A stretch of DNA of 38,143 nucleotides from positions 1 through 38,143 of the forward strand of contig JAACAK010000142.1 of assembly GCA_011774835.1 (NCBI GenBank). Direction: 5' to 3'. Origin of the DNA: Candidatus Kutchimonas denitrificans. Its GTDB lineage: Bacteria > Gemmatimonadota > Gemmatimonadetes > Palauibacterales > KS3-K002. Shown piece after piece: positions 1 to 8,551 of the stretch. The position numbers and the translations under genes are program-made. The notes under the pieces are model-generated. The model ran no database searches and was not told the origin of the DNA. It was given only the letters and a program-made list of their open reading frames with translations. Position 1 is the stretch's first letter; each line of letters begins with the position of its first letter.

Positions 1-150
1 GGATCCAAGGGGCTGGGCGAGCCCGTCACCATCCCCACCGCCGCGGCGATCGCCAACGCCGTCTATCACGCCACCGGCGTCCGCGTCGACGACGCACCGA
101 TCACCGCCATGCAAATGGTCCGGCTGCTGGCCGAGAAGCGAGGAGAGTGA
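1..150 (+). CDS. Molybdopterin-binding large subunit of xanthine dehydrogenase-family oxidoreductase, C-terminal end only
   Basis: Open from the first base of the window in frame 1 to TGA at 148-150, giving the last 49 residues. It reads GSKGLGEPVTIPTAAAIANA near the start, the typical end of CoxL/XdhA/PaoC large subunits (KG-GE-P, then a small-residue helix of the form AIANAV). This subunit normally carries the Mo-molybdopterin cytosine dinucleotide centre, but none of its catalytic part is in the window. The stop is three bases before the FAD-subunit start, so the two are translationally linked. The family assignment rests on the short tail plus the two downstream subunits. Confidence 0.85.
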   Translation, partial: GSKGLGEPVTIPTAAAIANAVYHATGVRVDDAPITAMQMVRLLAEKRGE

Positions 151-153
151 GCC

Positions 154-1125
154 ATGCTGCCCCAGTTCGATTACATACGTCCGGGCTCTCTTGACGAGGC
201 CGTCGCACGCGGCGCCGGTGATGGCGCCGTCCTGCACTCCGGTGGCACCGACCTGCTGGGCTGCCTGCGTGACGGTGTGTTCACCGCCGACACCGTCGTG
301 GCTATCGGGCACCTCGCGGAGCTTCGCGGGATCGAAGAGACGCGTGACGGCGGCCTGCGGATCGGCGCGCTCAGCACGCTGTCCGAGATCGCCGCCCACC
401 CGTTGATCGCCGAGCGCTACACCGTGCTGTCGCTTGGCGCCGGCTCGGCGGCCAGCCCGCAGTTGCGCAACCAGGGGACAATCGGCGGCAACATCTGCCA
501 GCGGCCGCGCTGCTGGTACTTCCGCGGCGACTTCCACTGCCTGCGCAAGGGCGGCTCGATGTGCTACGCCGTTGCCGGCGCGAACCAGTACCACTGCATC
601 TTCGGCGGCGACCGCTGCTACATCGTGCACCCGTCGGACACCGCGCCGGCGCTGGTCGCGCTGGGCGCTCGCGCCCGCATCATCGGGCCGTCGGGCACGC
701 GGGTGGTTCCACTGGAGTCCTTCTTCGTTCTGCCGGCACAGAACGTCAGGCGCGAGACGATCCTCGAGCCGGGAGAGCTGGTGGCCGAGGTCCTGTTGCC
801 GCCGCCCGGCGTGGGGCTGCGCAGCACCTACCGGAAAGTGCGGGCGCGTGGAGCCTGGGACTTCGCGTTGGCCGGGGCAGCCGCCGCGTTGACGTTTTCG
901 GACGGCCGGGTGAACGGTGGGCGACTGGTGCTTTCTGGCGTCGCGCCGATCCCCTGGCGGGCGGCCGAGGCCGAGCGGGTGCTCATCGACAACCCCCTGG
1001 ATGCGGAGACCATCCGACGCGCGGTGGAAGCCTGCGTCGCGGACGCCCGGCCGATGCCCCACAACGGGTACAAGGTCGACCTTGTCCGAGGAGTTGTGGC
1101 AGAGACGCTCCGGTCGCTGGCGTGA
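154..1125 (+). CDS. FAD-binding subunit of a PaoABC/YagTSR-like aldehyde oxidoreductase, with extra Fe-S cysteines
   Basis: 323 residues. It follows the FAD_binding_5 (CoxM/XdhB) pattern: an N-terminal FAD domain with a Gly-rich segment at residues 28-33, a middle part LRNQGTIGGNIC at 104-115, and the CO-dehydrogenase flavoprotein C-terminal domain from about 215. FAD passes electrons from the Mo/2Fe-2S chain to an acceptor. Unlike CoxM, it has a cysteine-rich insert with Cys115, 120, 129, 137, 148 and 155. E. coli PaoB (YagS) and 4-hydroxybenzoyl-CoA reductase beta subunits have comparable inserts holding a [4Fe-4S] cluster, so a fourth cluster is likely here by family inference. The start ATG follows a GAGGAGAGTGA ribosome site that overlaps the large-subunit stop. 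The order large-FAD-2Fe2S is the reverse of E. coli paoABC. Confidence 0.9.
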   Translation: MLPQFDYIRPGSLDEAVARGAGDGAVLHSGGTDLLGCLRDGVFTADTVVAIGHLAELRGIEETRDGGLRIGALSTLSEIAAHPLIAERYTVLSLGAGSAASPQLRNQGTIGGNICQRPRCWYFRGDFHCLRKGGSMCYAVAGANQYHCIFGGDRCYIVHPSDTAPALVALGARARIIGPSGTRVVPLESFFVLPAQNVRRETILEPGELVAEVLLPPPGVGLRSTYRKVRARGAWDFALAGAAAALTFSDGRVNGGRLVLSGVAPIPWRAAEAERVLIDNPLDAETIRRAVEACVADARPMPHNGYKVDLVRGVVAETLRSLA

Positions 1126-1177
1126 CCTGGCGCGGTGTAACTGAAGATCGATGACCGACCACACAGGGCGATAGACC

Positions 1178-1804
1178 ATGAGCGAAGAATCGGGAAAGCG
1201 ACACGACTCGAAGCGCGGCGTGAGCCGGCGCAGCTTTCTGGGGACGATGGGGGCCGGCACGCTCGGCGTCGCCGTCACCGGCCGGACCGCGCCGGCTCGG
1301 GAAGCGGTGACGGTCGAGAGCGATGGCACCCACCCGGTTACTTTGCGCGTCAACGGCCGCCGCTTCGACCTCCGGGTCGAGCCGCGCTGGACGTTGCTCG
1401 ATGTTCTGCGTGATCATCTGGAGCTCACCGGCACGAAGCTCGGCTGCAGTCGCGGCGAGTGCGGCGCCTGCACGGTGCTGATCGACGAGCAGGCCCGCTA
1501 CGCCTGCATGACGCTGGCGGTCGAGGCCGATGGTCGCGAGATCACCACGGTCGAGGGGCTGATGCACGGCGAGGAGCTGGGCCCGGTTCAGCAGGCGTTC
1601 GTCGAGGAAGATGCCTTCCAGTGCGGCTATTGTACGCCCGGCCAGGTGGTCGCGGCGGAGGGGCTACTGCGGGGCAATCCCGACCCCGATCTGGCCGAGA
1701 TTCAGAAGAGGATGAGCGGGAATCTGTGCCGCTGCGGCGCCTACGACCACATCTTCAAGGCCGTCCGACGTGCCGCGGAGCTCAGGCGGTCGACGACCCA
1801 CTAG
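1178..1804 (+). CDS. Tat-exported 2Fe-2S subunit of aldehyde oxidoreductase (PaoA/CoxS type)
   Basis: 208 residues. The N-terminus holds a twin-arginine motif SRRSFLG (Arg17-Arg18) followed by a hydrophobic stretch to about residue 40, so this subunit probably carries the folded complex to the periplasm, as PaoA does in E. coli. A plant-type ferredoxin domain has Cys90, Cys95, Cys98 and Cys110. The C-terminal [2Fe-2S]-binding helical domain has Cys149, Cys152, Cys184 and Cys186 (CGYCTPG and CRCG). Both clusters relay electrons from the Mo centre to FAD. It starts 52 bases after the FAD subunit and is the last gene of the operon. The substrate cannot be read from the sequence; aromatic or aliphatic aldehydes are usual for this branch. 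Confidence 0.93.
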   Translation: MSEESGKRHDSKRGVSRRSFLGTMGAGTLGVAVTGRTAPAREAVTVESDGTHPVTLRVNGRRFDLRVEPRWTLLDVLRDHLELTGTKLGCSRGECGACTVLIDEQARYACMTLAVEADGREITTVEGLMHGEELGPVQQAFVEEDAFQCGYCTPGQVVAAEGLLRGNPDPDLAEIQKRMSGNLCRCGAYDHIFKAVRRAAELRRSTTH

Positions 1805-1826
1805 ATGTAGGGTGCAGCCTCAGGAG

Positions 1827-1868
1827 GTCCGGCGCTGAACGCCAGATTCCTGACGTTCAGCACCGGAC
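1827..1868. terminator. Long inverted repeat between convergent genes; terminator-like
   Basis: Two 15-base arms, 1827-1841 and 1854-1868, pair with a single mismatch around a 12-base loop. The hairpin sits between the 2Fe-2S subunit (+) and the AhpD-like gene (-), which converge. No run of T follows on either strand, so it is not a canonical intrinsic terminator; it could stop or stabilise the 3' ends of both transcripts. Confidence 0.55.
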
Positions 1869-1909
1869 AGGAGCTCTGTCTCTCGGTTAGATGAAATCCG
1901 GCGCGCTGT

Positions 1910-2467
1910 TCAGACTCCCACCGGCTCCCACGCGAAGGGTTCCAGCTGCTCGTCCAGCGGGGTCTCCGCGATGTGGTTGGTGTAGTTGCTGAGCGTCTTC
2001 ATCGCGACACCGACCAGCACCTCGTAGAACTGGTCGCGGCTGTAGCCCGCGTCGACGAAATCCTGAAGATCGCTCTCCTCGATAAAGCCGCGGTTCTCCA
2101 CGACGCGCGCCACGAACTGGCGTAAGGCTTCCAGCTTCGAGTCCGACAGCGAGCGGCCTTCACGTACCGCGTCGATCTCCTCGTCCGGCAGGCCAGCCTG
2201 CTTGAGCCCGGCGCTGTGCGCGGCGACGCAGTACTCGCAGCTGTTGGCCACGCTGACCGCGGTGATGATGAGCTGCTGCTCGACCGGGCTGAACGATGTC
2301 TCCTCCAGGAAGCCGTTCAGCGTCATGTAGGCACGCAGTGCGGTCGGTGCCGCGGCGAGCTCGCCCAGCAGATTCGGCACGAACCCGAACTGGTCCTTCG
2401 CGTCCTCTAACAGCTCCTTCGAGTCCGCAGGAGCGGAATCGATGGTGTGAATCGTGAACTTGGACAT
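1910..2467 (-). CDS. Carboxymuconolactone decarboxylase/AhpD-like family protein
   Basis: 185 residues from the ATG at 2467; an in-frame ATG at 2476 is possible but leaves no spacing to the AAAGGA ribosome site. The AhpD signature is clear: Glu63, then Cys77-Glu-Tyr-Cys80 and His84 (CEYCVAAHS). In AhpD-like peroxidases the CxxC pair and the His form the redox centre that reduces alkyl hydroperoxides or relays thiol electrons. The length fits the peroxidase-related members of the family (about 180-190 residues) rather than the short decarboxylases of about 120. No signal peptide is seen, so it is cytoplasmic. It is transcribed alone, divergent from the DUF885 gene. Substrate unknown. Confidence 0.88.
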   Translation of the reverse strand: MSKFTIHTIDSAPADSKELLEDAKDQFGFVPNLLGELAAAPTALRAYMTLNGFLEETSFSPVEQQLIITAVSVANSCEYCVAAHSAGLKQAGLPDEEIDAVREGRSLSDSKLEALRQFVARVVENRGFIEESDLQDFVDAGYSRDQFYEVLVGVAMKTLSNYTNHIAETPLDEQLEPFAWEPVGV

Positions 2468-2579
2468 CAAGGTCATCCTTTCCCTCGGTTACAACGATTT
2501 CGTGATTGATTGGCATGAAGTGCAGTTGGTAAACATGTCGACTGTTCAAAATGTTCCCGTGCACAGCTTTGGTCTCAGC

Positions 2580-2608
2580 TTGATGGCGCTCAACCGTACA
2601 GGTATAGT
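2580..2608 (+). promoter_or_regulatory. Candidate sigma-70 promoter for the DUF885 peptidase gene
   Basis: TTGATG at 2580-2585 and TATAGT at 2603-2608 are separated by exactly 17 bases. The likely start of transcription is near 2615, about 120 bases before the ATG at 2734. It lies in the divergent region between the AhpD-like gene and the peptidase gene. Found by eye; no start-site data. Confidence 0.5.
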
Positions 2609-2733
2609 GGTGGGTCTCGCAGGCGCCGTTCGCCTTATCCGATTGCATATCGGTTCTCCGGGGCCCGATCGTGGGATATCCGCTGGCCCAGCAGCAGTGG
2701 AAGGTTTTGTCTTTTAACCGAGAGGATCTGGAC

Positions 2734-4512
2734 ATGTGCCGCCAAACCGTCGCCGCCTGCGTGGTGGCGCTCGCCGCACTCGCCGCGGTGATCCCCGGCC
2801 ATCCAGCTGACGCCACTGGACAGGCCCACCTTGATGCGGATAGCGAGCTGAAGGAAACGGTCCGGCTCTACGCCACCGACCGCGCCGCGCTTCTGCGCCG
2901 CTACGATGTCGAATACTCGACGGTGCGGCGGACTCGCATGCGCGAGTTCTACGACGACTGGAAGGCGCGCCTGGATCGAATCGACTTCGACGCGCTTAGT
3001 CAGGAGGGTCGCATCGACCACGTGCTCCTCGCGCACGAGGTCCGCTACGAACGATCGCGCCTGAACAGGGAGGAGCGCCTGTTGCAGGAGATGGCGCCGT
3101 GGCTGCCGTTCGCTTCGTCGATCGCGGGGCTCCAGGAAGCGCGGCGTCGGATGGAGCCGGTCGATCCGCCCCGGGTCGCGGCTACCCTGGCCGAGTTGGC
3201 CCGTCAGGTCGACAGTGTCCGAACCCACAGGGCCGAGACATGGCGCGCGGACAGCGGGGCAGGGGCCGGCGCTGCTGATCGGACGCGCGTCGTCGCACGG
3301 CGCGCCGCCGGCCTGCTGGATGAGTTGCAGGAGACGCTGGAGGACTGGTACGGCTTCTACGCGGGATACGATCCGCTCTTCACGTGGTGGGCCGAGGCTC
3401 CCTATGCGCGGCTCGATGAGGCGATCAGCGACTACCTGGCCTTTTTACGCGAGGACGTCGTCGGCATCCGCACCGGCGCGCCGGAGCCCTTGATCGGCGA
3501 TCCCATCGGGGCCGATGGGCTGCGCGCCGACCTGGCTCACGAGATGATCCCGTACACGGTGGAAGAGCTGATCGCCATCGGCGAGCGTGAGTTCGCCTGG
3601 TGCGAGGAGGAGTTTCGCCGGGCGGCCAACGAGATGGGGTTCGGTGACGACTGGAAGGCGGCGCTTGAGCAGGTCAAGCGCTCGTACGTGCCCCCGGGCG
3701 ACCAGCCGCAGCTTGTTCGAGAGCTCGCCGAACAATCGCTGGCGTTCGTCAAGGAGCGGGACCTGCTGACCGTGCCGCCGCTGGCGGAAGAGGTGTGGCG
3801 CATGCGGATGCTCTCGCCGGAGAGGCAGCGCGTGGCGCCGTTCTTCCTGGGTGGCGAGGTGATGTGGGTGGCGTACCCGACCGAGGAGATGGCGCACGCC
3901 GACAAGCTGATGAGCATGCGGGGGAACAACCCGCACTTCTCGCGTGCCACCGTGCATCACGAGTACATCCCCGGCCACCATCTCCAGGGGTTCATGACAG
4001 CCCGCTACAACTCGCACCGGCGCGTCTTCTCGACGCCGTTCTGGACCGAGGGGTGGGCGCTCTACTGGGAGATGCTGCTGTGGGACCTGGGGTTCCCGCG
4101 GAGTCCGGAGGACCGAATCGGGATGCTGTTCTGGCGCGCGCATCGCGCCGCCCGCATCATCTTCTCCCTCCGTTTCCATCTGGGGACGATGACGGCCGAG
4201 GAGGCGGTGGACTTCCTGGTCGAGCGCGTCGGTCACGAGCGGGCCAACGCGGAGGCGGAAGTGCGCCGGTCGATCGCCGGCGACTACTCTCCGCTTTACC
4301 AGGCGGCCTACATGCTCGGGGGACTGCAGTTCCGGGCGTTGCACCGCGAGCTGGTCGAATCGGGGGAGATGACCGACCGAGAGTTCCATGACGCCGTGCT
4401 ACACGGCGGTCCCATGCCGGTGGAGCTGGTGCGCGCACGGCTCACCGCCGCGACGCTCGAGCGAGCTGGGGAATCCAGATGGCGCTTCGCCGGAGATCCG
4501 GTCGGGCGGTAG
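2734..4512 (+). CDS. Exported DUF885 family protein, predicted metallopeptidase
   Basis: 592 residues from the ATG at 2734, which has GAGAGG nine bases upstream; an ATG at 2671 is in frame but lacks a site and would bury the signal peptide. Residues 1-27 form a signal peptide ending near HPADA. The rest is helical DUF885 sequence with the family's putative zinc site His409-Glu410 and His415 (HHEYIPGHHLQ) and a second conserved block EGWALYWE at 439-446. The fold resembles M32/M2-type gluzincin peptidases; the activity is inferred and no substrate is known. It is followed by the S10 carboxypeptidase gene in the same direction, suggesting a set of exported peptide-degrading enzymes. The full length is normal for the family. 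Confidence 0.88.
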   Translation: MCRQTVAACVVALAALAAVIPGHPADATGQAHLDADSELKETVRLYATDRAALLRRYDVEYSTVRRTRMREFYDDWKARLDRIDFDALSQEGRIDHVLLAHEVRYERSRLNREERLLQEMAPWLPFASSIAGLQEARRRMEPVDPPRVAATLAELARQVDSVRTHRAETWRADSGAGAGAADRTRVVARRAAGLLDELQETLEDWYGFYAGYDPLFTWWAEAPYARLDEAISDYLAFLREDVVGIRTGAPEPLIGDPIGADGLRADLAHEMIPYTVEELIAIGEREFAWCEEEFRRAANEMGFGDDWKAALEQVKRSYVPPGDQPQLVRELAEQSLAFVKERDLLTVPPLAEEVWRMRMLSPERQRVAPFFLGGEVMWVAYPTEEMAHADKLMSMRGNNPHFSRATVHHEYIPGHHLQGFMTARYNSHRRVFSTPFWTEGWALYWEMLLWDLGFPRSPEDRIGMLFWRAHRAARIIFSLRFHLGTMTAEEAVDFLVERVGHERANAEAEVRRSIAGDYSPLYQAAYMLGGLQFRALHRELVESGEMTDREFHDAVLHGGPMPVELVRARLTAATLERAGESRWRFAGDPVGR

Positions 4513-4612
4513 TGACCGGATGTCCCTATACCCGGCGACCTTCTTCCCTCGACGGGACGTCCGTGCCATCTTGAGCGGCGTCCAACCCCACGTCTGCATC
4601 TGGAGGAGATCC

Positions 4613-6160
4613 ATGAGGAACCGAAGCGTTCTCGCCCTGCTGTTCGTCTTTTCGTTGGCGTTGAGCGTCGCGCCGCTCAACGCCCGGCCGCCACAGCGTC
4701 AGGGGCCGGGGTCCGACGGCGCCAGCACGGCAGGCTCCGAGGCGGAGCTGTTGCCGGACGAGCCGGCGGTCACGCAGCACAGCGCTCGCATCAACGGCCA
4801 GAACGTGAGCTACACGGCGGAGGCTGGCTGGCTGCCGATCCGTGACGAAGGGGAGATCGCCGCGAAGATGTTCTACATCGCCTACACCCGGGACGGGATC
4901 CAGGATGTGGGCACGCGGCCGCTGATCTTCTCGTTCAACGGCGGACCGGGGACGGCCTCGGTCTGGATGCACATGGGGTATACCGGGCCGCGCCACGTCC
5001 TCTATGATGATGAGGGATTCGCGCTCATGCCGCCGGGCGGCCTAGAGGACAACCCCCACTCGATCCTCGATGCGGCGGACATCGTCTACATCGACCCGGT
5101 CGATACCGGGTTCAGCCGCATGGTGGAGGGCGAGGATCTCCACAAGTACCACGGGACGATGGCCGACATCCAGTCGGTCGCCGAGTTCATCCGCCTCTAC
5201 ATCCTGCGCAAGGACCGGTGGGCGTCACCCAAGTTCCTGATCGGTGAGAGCTACGGAACGACCCGGGCGTCCGGGCTGGCAGGCTATCTGGCGGACCGGC
5301 ACCAGCTGTATCTGAACGGCGTCATCCTGGTCTCGATGACCGGGCTGAACGTCGACGCCGGTGACGACGTCTCCTACGCCAGCTCGCTCCCGCACCTGGC
5401 CGCGACGGCGTGGTACCACGGCCAGCTGGCCGAAGATCTCCAGGCGATGCCGCTCCGATCCTACCTCGATGACGTGGAGGCTTTCGCCATGGGCGACTAC
5501 CTGCTGGCGCTGGTGCAGGGCGATCGCTTGGAAGAGGTGGAGCGCACCGCGATGGCGGAGCGCGTGGCGCGCTACACCGGTCTGACCCCCGATTACGTGA
5601 TGTCGACCAACCTGCGGATCAGCTCTCGGCGCTTCTGGAAGGAGCTGCTGCGGGATCAGCGACTGACCGTGGGGCGCTTGGACAGCCGCTACCTGGGCAT
5701 CGACCGTGACGCGGCCGGCGAGCGGCCCGAGTACGACCCCGCGATGTCGGACTGGAACGGCGCCTTCAGCGACGCGGTGAACCTGTACATCCGGGAGGAG
5801 TTGGGGTACGACCCCGACATCAAGTACAACGTGTGGGGTAACGTGCGGCCGTGGAACCGGGACGACGGGACGAACGTGGGGGAGATGCTGCGCGAGGCGA
5901 TGCAGGACAACCCGTACCTGAAGGTGATGATCCAGGGCGGCTACTACGACGCCGCCACCGACTACTACAGCGCCGTCTACACGATCTCGCACCTGCAGCC
6001 GGGCGGTGAGTTCCGCGATCGTTTCCGATTCTCGTGGTACGAGAGCGGTCACATGATGTACCTGCGCAAGCCGGACCTGGCCAACGCCAACAACGACCTG
6101 CGGGAGTTCATCCGCTGGGCGCTGGAGGATTTGCCGGACTATCCGCGGAGCGCGCGGTAG
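4613..6160 (+). CDS. Exported serine carboxypeptidase, peptidase family S10
   Basis: 515 residues from the ATG at 4613 with GGAGGAG just upstream. Residues 1-25 are a signal peptide (MRNRSVLALLFVF, cleaved near LNARP). The alpha/beta-hydrolase core has the oxyanion block FNGGPGTASV and the nucleophile elbow GESYG with Ser213; Asp446 (GGYYDAATD) and His480 (ESGHMM) complete a catalytic triad. S10 enzymes remove C-terminal residues from peptides, usually outside the cytoplasm. It follows the DUF885 gene by 100 bases, probably in one transcript. The last codons have a near copy at 7399-7437, suggesting a former tandem paralogue. Confidence 0.92.
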   Translation: MRNRSVLALLFVFSLALSVAPLNARPPQRQGPGSDGASTAGSEAELLPDEPAVTQHSARINGQNVSYTAEAGWLPIRDEGEIAAKMFYIAYTRDGIQDVGTRPLIFSFNGGPGTASVWMHMGYTGPRHVLYDDEGFALMPPGGLEDNPHSILDAADIVYIDPVDTGFSRMVEGEDLHKYHGTMADIQSVAEFIRLYILRKDRWASPKFLIGESYGTTRASGLAGYLADRHQLYLNGVILVSMTGLNVDAGDDVSYASSLPHLAATAWYHGQLAEDLQAMPLRSYLDDVEAFAMGDYLLALVQGDRLEEVERTAMAERVARYTGLTPDYVMSTNLRISSRRFWKELLRDQRLTVGRLDSRYLGIDRDAAGERPEYDPAMSDWNGAFSDAVNLYIREELGYDPDIKYNVWGNVRPWNRDDGTNVGEMLREAMQDNPYLKVMIQGGYYDAATDYYSAVYTISHLQPGGEFRDRFRFSWYESGHMMYLRKPDLANANNDLREFIRWALEDLPDYPRSAR

Positions 6161-6223
6161 CCGGGTATGGAAGACAGGAGTTCGGCTCACTCGTTCCTGC
6201 TTCAGCCTGACCGGAGGTAAGAC

Positions 6224-7210
6224 GTGATATTTGGATCGGAGGGCGGAATCGTTCCGATCGACGACTCCGCACACACCCGCAACGCTGCACTCTGGCTGCC
6301 GGCCACGGTCATCGTCCTGGCTTTCCTCGCCGATGCGGTGCAGCTCGTGGCACTTCCCTCGCCGGCCCGGGCCGTGGCCAGCCCCGCCGGCGCGATCCAA
6401 CAGGCCAGGGCCCAAACAGCCGACGCGTCGCAGAACATCGGTCAGGATCCATTCGAATCCACCCGGACCGTCTACATCCACATCAGTCAGACGCGGCCAC
6501 GAGCGTTCGCCTTCGGCTGGCCGGGTGCCGAGTCAGGTGTGTCGCCGCGCCTCGAGGGGCCGGGGGCGCTCTATGAATATGAGCGGTGTGAGGTGCAGAT
6601 CGCTCTTCAGGGCGCGGCGGATTCGGCGTATCTGGGGCTCGGCGTGGAGTCGCTGGTGCCGGTAGCCCGGGTGGCCGACGATTCAATCGTGAGGAGGGCC
6701 AAGGTGGCTTTTGCCCTCGAGGACTGCCCGACCGAAAGTCCGGTCCGCGTGCGTCCCGAGAATCTGAATCTCTTGCGGTTGCGACCTGTACTGGTGGACG
6801 TCGTTCGCGACAGCGTGGAGCGGTTGCTGGGAAGGGAAGACCCCCTTGCCCCGGGTGTCCCCGTGCAAGTCTGGGAGTACCCCGAGGGAGCCCGACTCGC
6901 TGTGCTCTCGCTGGCCCTGAAGCCGACGGCGGGGTCGCAAGTTGGAGAGCTGATGCTGGCCTTCCTTCGTCTCTCCGCCGACGGTCCACCGAAGATTGTG
7001 CACCTTATCTTCAGCGGCAGGGAAGCGTGGTGGCCCGTCGCCCTGGTTGACGTGGACGGGCAGGGGCGACCGGAGTTCGTCGTGATGGCGCCCGATCACA
7101 GGTCCGACCCCTCGACGCTGCGAGTCGCAGTTCTTCGCGAAACCGACGACGGAGGCTGGAGCCTCTGGCGACTGATCCCCCTCTTCCGGGCTTACCCCTA
7201 CAACGACTGA
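6224..7210 (+). CDS. Unknown membrane-anchored or exported protein
   Basis: 328 residues with a GTG start at 6224, supported by a strong ribosome site CCGGAGG seven bases upstream. One hydrophobic segment at about residues 25-48 (LWLPATVIVLAFLADAVQLV) could be a signal peptide or anchor. The remainder is probably extracytoplasmic, mostly beta-rich, with ALVDVDGQGRPEFVV near residue 290, which recalls a VCBS/FG-GAP calcium-binding repeat. I recognise no family. It follows the S10 gene by 63 bases in the same direction and may share its transcript. Confidence 0.7.
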   Translation: MIFGSEGGIVPIDDSAHTRNAALWLPATVIVLAFLADAVQLVALPSPARAVASPAGAIQQARAQTADASQNIGQDPFESTRTVYIHISQTRPRAFAFGWPGAESGVSPRLEGPGALYEYERCEVQIALQGAADSAYLGLGVESLVPVARVADDSIVRRAKVAFALEDCPTESPVRVRPENLNLLRLRPVLVDVVRDSVERLLGREDPLAPGVPVQVWEYPEGARLAVLSLALKPTAGSQVGELMLAFLRLSADGPPKIVHLIFSGREAWWPVALVDVDGQGRPEFVVMAPDHRSDPSTLRVAVLRETDDGGWSLWRLIPLFRAYPYND

Positions 7211-7624
7211 GCGAGTCGCGCTCGGGAGACGTCCGTAGCGGGACGAGGTGCGTTTTCCGGCGTCGTCGGACAATCAAGAACACCAATACGTCTACGTTGC
7301 TACCGGCGGTTGGCGCCTGCCTCTTTTAGCAGCCTCAATCATCAGCCTTTGGCCGCTGGGGTACCCCATGTCCCGTCTCCAGCGGCTGATCGTAGGCGCT
7401 GGAGGACGGCCCGGACTATCCGCGTGACGCGCATTAGGAGTTCCACGTCGGCCGGCCGACTACGCCGGCAGGCCGACGCGGCCTTGACGATAGGTGAGAT
7501 TGGCGAGGCACGATCCGGTCTGCCCTACAGGGTCGAGGAACTGAGTTTCTAGGGCGCGCTTTCCTCAGCGTCGCCGACCCGACGCAGCGCCCGGCCCGCC
7601 GGCGCCGCCGGTAATCGTCCTGCC
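7211..7624. other. Gene-free stretch with S10 remnant and GC-rich inverted repeats
   Basis: No convincing gene. A possible 80-codon frame at 7310-7552 (+) has Arg/Ser-rich composition and no ribosome site. Positions 7399-7437 resemble the 3' end of the S10 gene (see separate entry). GGCCGGCC-type self-complementary stretches at about 7448-7485 could fold. The region lies between the end of the unknown gene (+) and the end of cytochrome c (-), so it is a convergent spacer. Confidence 0.6.
7399..7437 (+). pseudogene. Remnant of the 3' end of a second S10 carboxypeptidase gene
   Basis: These 13 codons read LEDGPDYPRDAH then TAG. The S10 gene ends LEDLPDYPRSAR then TAG (6122-6160). Nine of 12 residues and 30 of 39 bases match, including the stop codon. 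A TAG lies just upstream in frame and no further similarity extends upstream, so this is a fossil left after deletion of a paralogue, not a working gene. A short chance match cannot be excluded without an alignment statistic. Confidence 0.5.
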
Positions 7625-8551
7625 CTACGGGTCCGGATACTTGGTCGTGTTCGTCAACGCTGCGTAGAGATCCAGAATGTCGTTGATGTCAGTCAGTATG
7701 GTCCCCATAGAGGGGTTCGAGCCCGGCTGCCCGAACTTGACTTTGTGCTGCACTTCGTACGGCTTGGCGCGCAGGAAGCTTCCGATCGAGTAGCTGCCGT
7801 CCACCAGGATGGCCGTCCCGTCGGCGCCGTGGCAGGGCCGACAGTTGGCCGAAAATAGTGCATCGCCGTTGTCCGGGTCACCGCCCGCCCCGATGTTCGA
7901 GTAGGTGATCGACCCGGTCGGGTACGTGCCGGTGGTGCTGTAGTCGTAGAGCAGATCGGTGTCGTTGGCCTCCTCCTTGAGGAACTTGACCAGATCCCAG
8001 ACCTGCGCCTCCGTCATGATCTCGGTCAGGTCGGGCATCTGATCGCCGACCGTGTTGTTCGTCTGCGGATCGTAGGTGGAGAGATCAGCGGTCACCGAGC
8101 GGCGGCCGCTGGAGCTCCACAACGCGTCGAACACCTCCTGCGGCGTGTGATTCTCGGCATACGCGACCAGATTCACGGATGAAACGTTCGGGCGCGTCGT
8201 GCTCGGTGCACGGCCGATATACGACGCCGCGTTGCCCTTGCGGTCCCATGCGTGACACTGTTTGCAACGGAAGAAATTAGAGTGGTCGTTAAACGTCGTC
8301 AGGTTCGGGTCGTTCCTATCCCACCCCGTTTCGGGAGCCCAGAACTTGTCGTACATCGTTCCACCGTTGATACCGTCGGCGGCGATGAACTCCGGTGGAT
8401 CACCCGACACACCCGTCGTTCCGTCGTCGTCACATGCCGCGGCACCTGCGAGTACGAACGCCGTGAGCGCCAGCGTCACGGTCTTGCCGCCGGGCCAGGC
8501 GCGTGCTGCCTGACCCTTCCGGTCACTGGACCGGCGCCATCTCTTGAGCAT
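7625..8551 (-). CDS. Exported di-haem cytochrome c
   Basis: 308 residues from the ATG at 8551, which has GGAGGGAGG eight bases upstream; the in-frame ATG at 8569 lacks a site. Residues 24-40 form a signal sequence ending VLAGAAAC, so Cys40 may be lipidated, although the lipobox is not perfect. Two haem-binding motifs are present: CKQCH at 96-100 and CRPCH at 237-241, with candidate axial Met ligands Met172 (GDQMPD) and one near residue 285 (NPSMG). The two domains resemble class I cytochromes that shuttle electrons in the periplasm. It stands alone with no oxidase or dehydrogenase gene beside it, so its partner is unknown; the aldehyde oxidoreductase in the same window is one guess. Confidence 0.88.
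   Translation of the reverse strand: MLKRWRRSSDRKGQAARAWPGGKTVTLALTAFVLAGAAACDDDGTTGVSGDPPEFIAADGINGGTMYDKFWAPETGWDRNDPNLTTFNDHSNFFRCKQCHAWDRKGNAASYIGRAPSTTRPNVSSVNLVAYAENHTPQEVFDALWSSSGRRSVTADLSTYDPQTNNTVGDQMPDLTEIMTEAQVWDLVKFLKEEANDTDLLYDYSTTGTYPTGSITYSNIGAGGDPDNGDALFSANCRPCHGADGTAILVDGSYSIGSFLRAKPYEVQHKVKFGQPGSNPSMGTILTDINDILDLYAALTNTTKYPDP

Noticed and set aside
7310..7552. 80-codon frame in the spacer
   Set aside because: Low-complexity composition, no ribosome site, overlaps the S10 fossil in another frame.
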